This document shows positions 63,048 through 64,000 of a DNA stretch of 64,000 nucleotides, one piece after another. Made by a program: the position numbers and the translations under genes. The notes under the pieces were generated by a model that did not search any database, was not told where the DNA came from, and saw only the letters and a list, made by a program, of their open reading frames with translations. Source of the stretch: Mycolicibacterium diernhoferi (GTDB lineage Bacteria > Actinomycetota > Actinomycetes > Mycobacteriales > Mycobacteriaceae); contig NZ_CP080332.1 of assembly GCF_019456655.1 (NCBI RefSeq), forward strand, positions 3,658,001 through 3,722,000. The letters are read 5' to 3'. Numbering within the stretch: position 1 is the first letter of the stretch; each line of letters starts with the position of its first letter.

Positions 63048-64000
63048 TCAGCCCTCCTCGGCGAGCACGTCGGCCAGCGCACCCAGCCCGGCCGCGTTCG
63101 AGGCCTTCACCAGCACGATGTCCCCCTCGGCCAGTTCCGCCCGCAGCAACGCCAGCGCGGCGTCGGCGTCGGGCACCTGGATGGCCTCACTGCCCCACGA
63201 GCCTTCCATCACCGCCCCCTGCTGCATGGCGCTCATCGCTCTCCCGGTTCCCACGACTATCAGACGAGACACATCTAAGCGCACGGCGAAGCGGCCGATG
63301 CGATCGTGTTCGGTTATCGCCTCGTCCCCGAGTTCGCCCATCTCGCCGAGAACGGCCCAGCTACGGCGCTTCTGCCCGGTCGCCCCGGCGGACCGGCGGG
63401 CCATCCACGCCAGGGCCTTCAGCCCGGCCATCATCGAGTCGGGGTTGGCGTTGTAGGCATCGTTGATCACCGTCACCCCGTCGGCGCGGGTGCTGACGTG
63501 CATCCGGCGCGCCGAGACCGGCCCGGCCCCGGCGAGCGCATCGGCGACCTGCGCCACGGTGGCGCCGCACTCCAATGCCACCGCGGCCGCGCACAGCGCA
63601 TTGGACACCTGATGCTCGCCGTGCACGGCCAGCGCGATCTCCGCAGTCTGGTCGCCGGCGTGCAGGGTGAAGCGCGGACGGGCCAGCTCGTCGAGCACCT
63701 CGTCGGTGGACCAGACATCAGCGCCGCCGGATCCTCTGGACACCCGCACGACCCGGGCCGCGGTCTGCTCCGCCATCGCCGCGACGGCCGGGTCATCGGC
63801 ATTGAGTATCACCACACCCGAGGACGGAACAGCTTGCGGCAGTTCAGATTTGGTCGCCGCGATGACCTCGCGCGAACCGAACTCACCGAGGTGGGCGGTA
63901 CCGACGTTGAGCACCACCCCGATCGAGGGCGGGGCGATCGCGGCCAGCGCAGCGATGTTGCCCGGGTGCCGTGCCGACATCTCCAGGATCAGGAAGTCGG
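63048..64000 (-). CDS. murF: UDP-MurNAc-tripeptide--D-Ala-D-Ala ligase (partial)
   Basis: The 3' part of murF, cut by the window end; 317 codons are present. It reads [21 protein letters not shown] at the edge, then central-domain motifs [12 protein letters not shown] and ILNADDP, and C-domain motifs [25 protein letters not shown] and [10 protein letters not shown]. MurF adds D-Ala-D-Ala to complete the pentapeptide. The ATP P-loop and N-terminal domain lie outside the window. Confidence 0.95.
   Translation of the reverse strand, partial: DFLILEMSARHPGNIAALAAIAPPSIGVVLNVGTAHLGEFGSREVIAATKSELPQAVPSSGVVILNADDPAVAAMAEQTAARVVRVSRGSGGADVWSTDEVLDELARPRFTLHAGDQTAEIALAVHGEHQVSNALCAAAVALECGATVAQVADALAGAGPVSARRMHVSTRADGVTVINDAYNANPDSMMAGLKALAWMARRSAGATGQKRRSWAVLGEMGELGDEAITEHDRIGRFAVRLDVSRLIVVGTGRAMSAMQQGAVMEGSWGSEAIQVPDADAALALLRAELAEGDIVLVKASNAAGLGALADVLAEEG

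Noticed and set aside
1..64000. CRISPR arrays, insertion sequences, rRNA genes or a replication origin
   Set aside because: No regularly spaced repeats, no transposase frame with inverted ends, and no rRNA sequence was seen anywhere in the window.

Overview
The DNA is GC-rich and its genes are packed in short overlapping operons with many GTG starts and GTGA/ATGA stop-start overlaps. The gene set (PdtaR, the membrane adenylyl cyclase Cya, CydABDC, Wag31, SepF, a PE-PPE hydrolase, a DUF222/13E12 HNH protein, MacS-type kinase) is that of a fast-growing mycobacterium (Mycolicibacterium type). Species cannot be named from the sequence alone.

Layout. 1-2.1 kb: a Liv-type lipoprotein and PdtaR. 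2.2-7.3 kb: a mobile element of about 5 kb inserted in the 3' end of a CAA-anticodon tRNA gene. It is bounded by a perfect 24-bp repeat and holds a broken integrase, a scaffold/capsid-like gene pair fused by an apparent frameshift, an HExxH protein, a small secreted protein, two tiny Cys-rich proteins, a DUF2510 membrane protein and an unknown gene. 7.3-15.5 kb: a PE-PPE hydrolase and a secreted glycoside hydrolase facing each other across a strong terminator, then cya, a Dps-type ferritin and a DUF2339 membrane protein. 15.5-20 kb: a MacS/LuxR two-component pair and a glutamate/glutamine-type ABC importer. 20-27 kb: an HdeD-like gene and cydABDC (cytochrome bd oxidase and its assembly exporter). 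27-36 kb, minus strand: tesB, pyk, gltD, gltB, then two small membrane proteins. 36-51 kb is more accessory: mqo with a divergent LysR regulator, an SCO6745-like gene, a DUF222 HNH gene behind an SOS box, a TctABC tricarboxylate importer with a UspA gene and a divergent CitA/CitB-like system, a lipoprotein resembling a beta-lactamase but lacking its catalytic residues, a GATase, a TIGR01777 epimerase and a phosphoribosyltransferase. 51-64 kb, minus strand: the division and cell-wall (dcw) cluster wag31, yggT, sepF, yggS, yfiH, ftsZ, ftsQ, murC, murG, ftsW, mraY, murF (cut by the window end).

The main anomaly is in the dcw cluster. murD, normally between mraY and ftsW in mycobacteria, is absent; a 235-bp spacer holds at most a decayed scrap of it. 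The second is the small element at the tRNA gene, which carries phage-head-like genes with no packaging or tail genes and has lost its integrase.

The core genes fit together as follows: CydABDC for microaerobic respiration, Mqo feeding electrons from malate to quinone, GltBD for nitrogen assimilation, TctABC plus its two-component system for di/tricarboxylate uptake, and the dcw genes for septum formation and lipid-linked peptidoglycan precursor synthesis.
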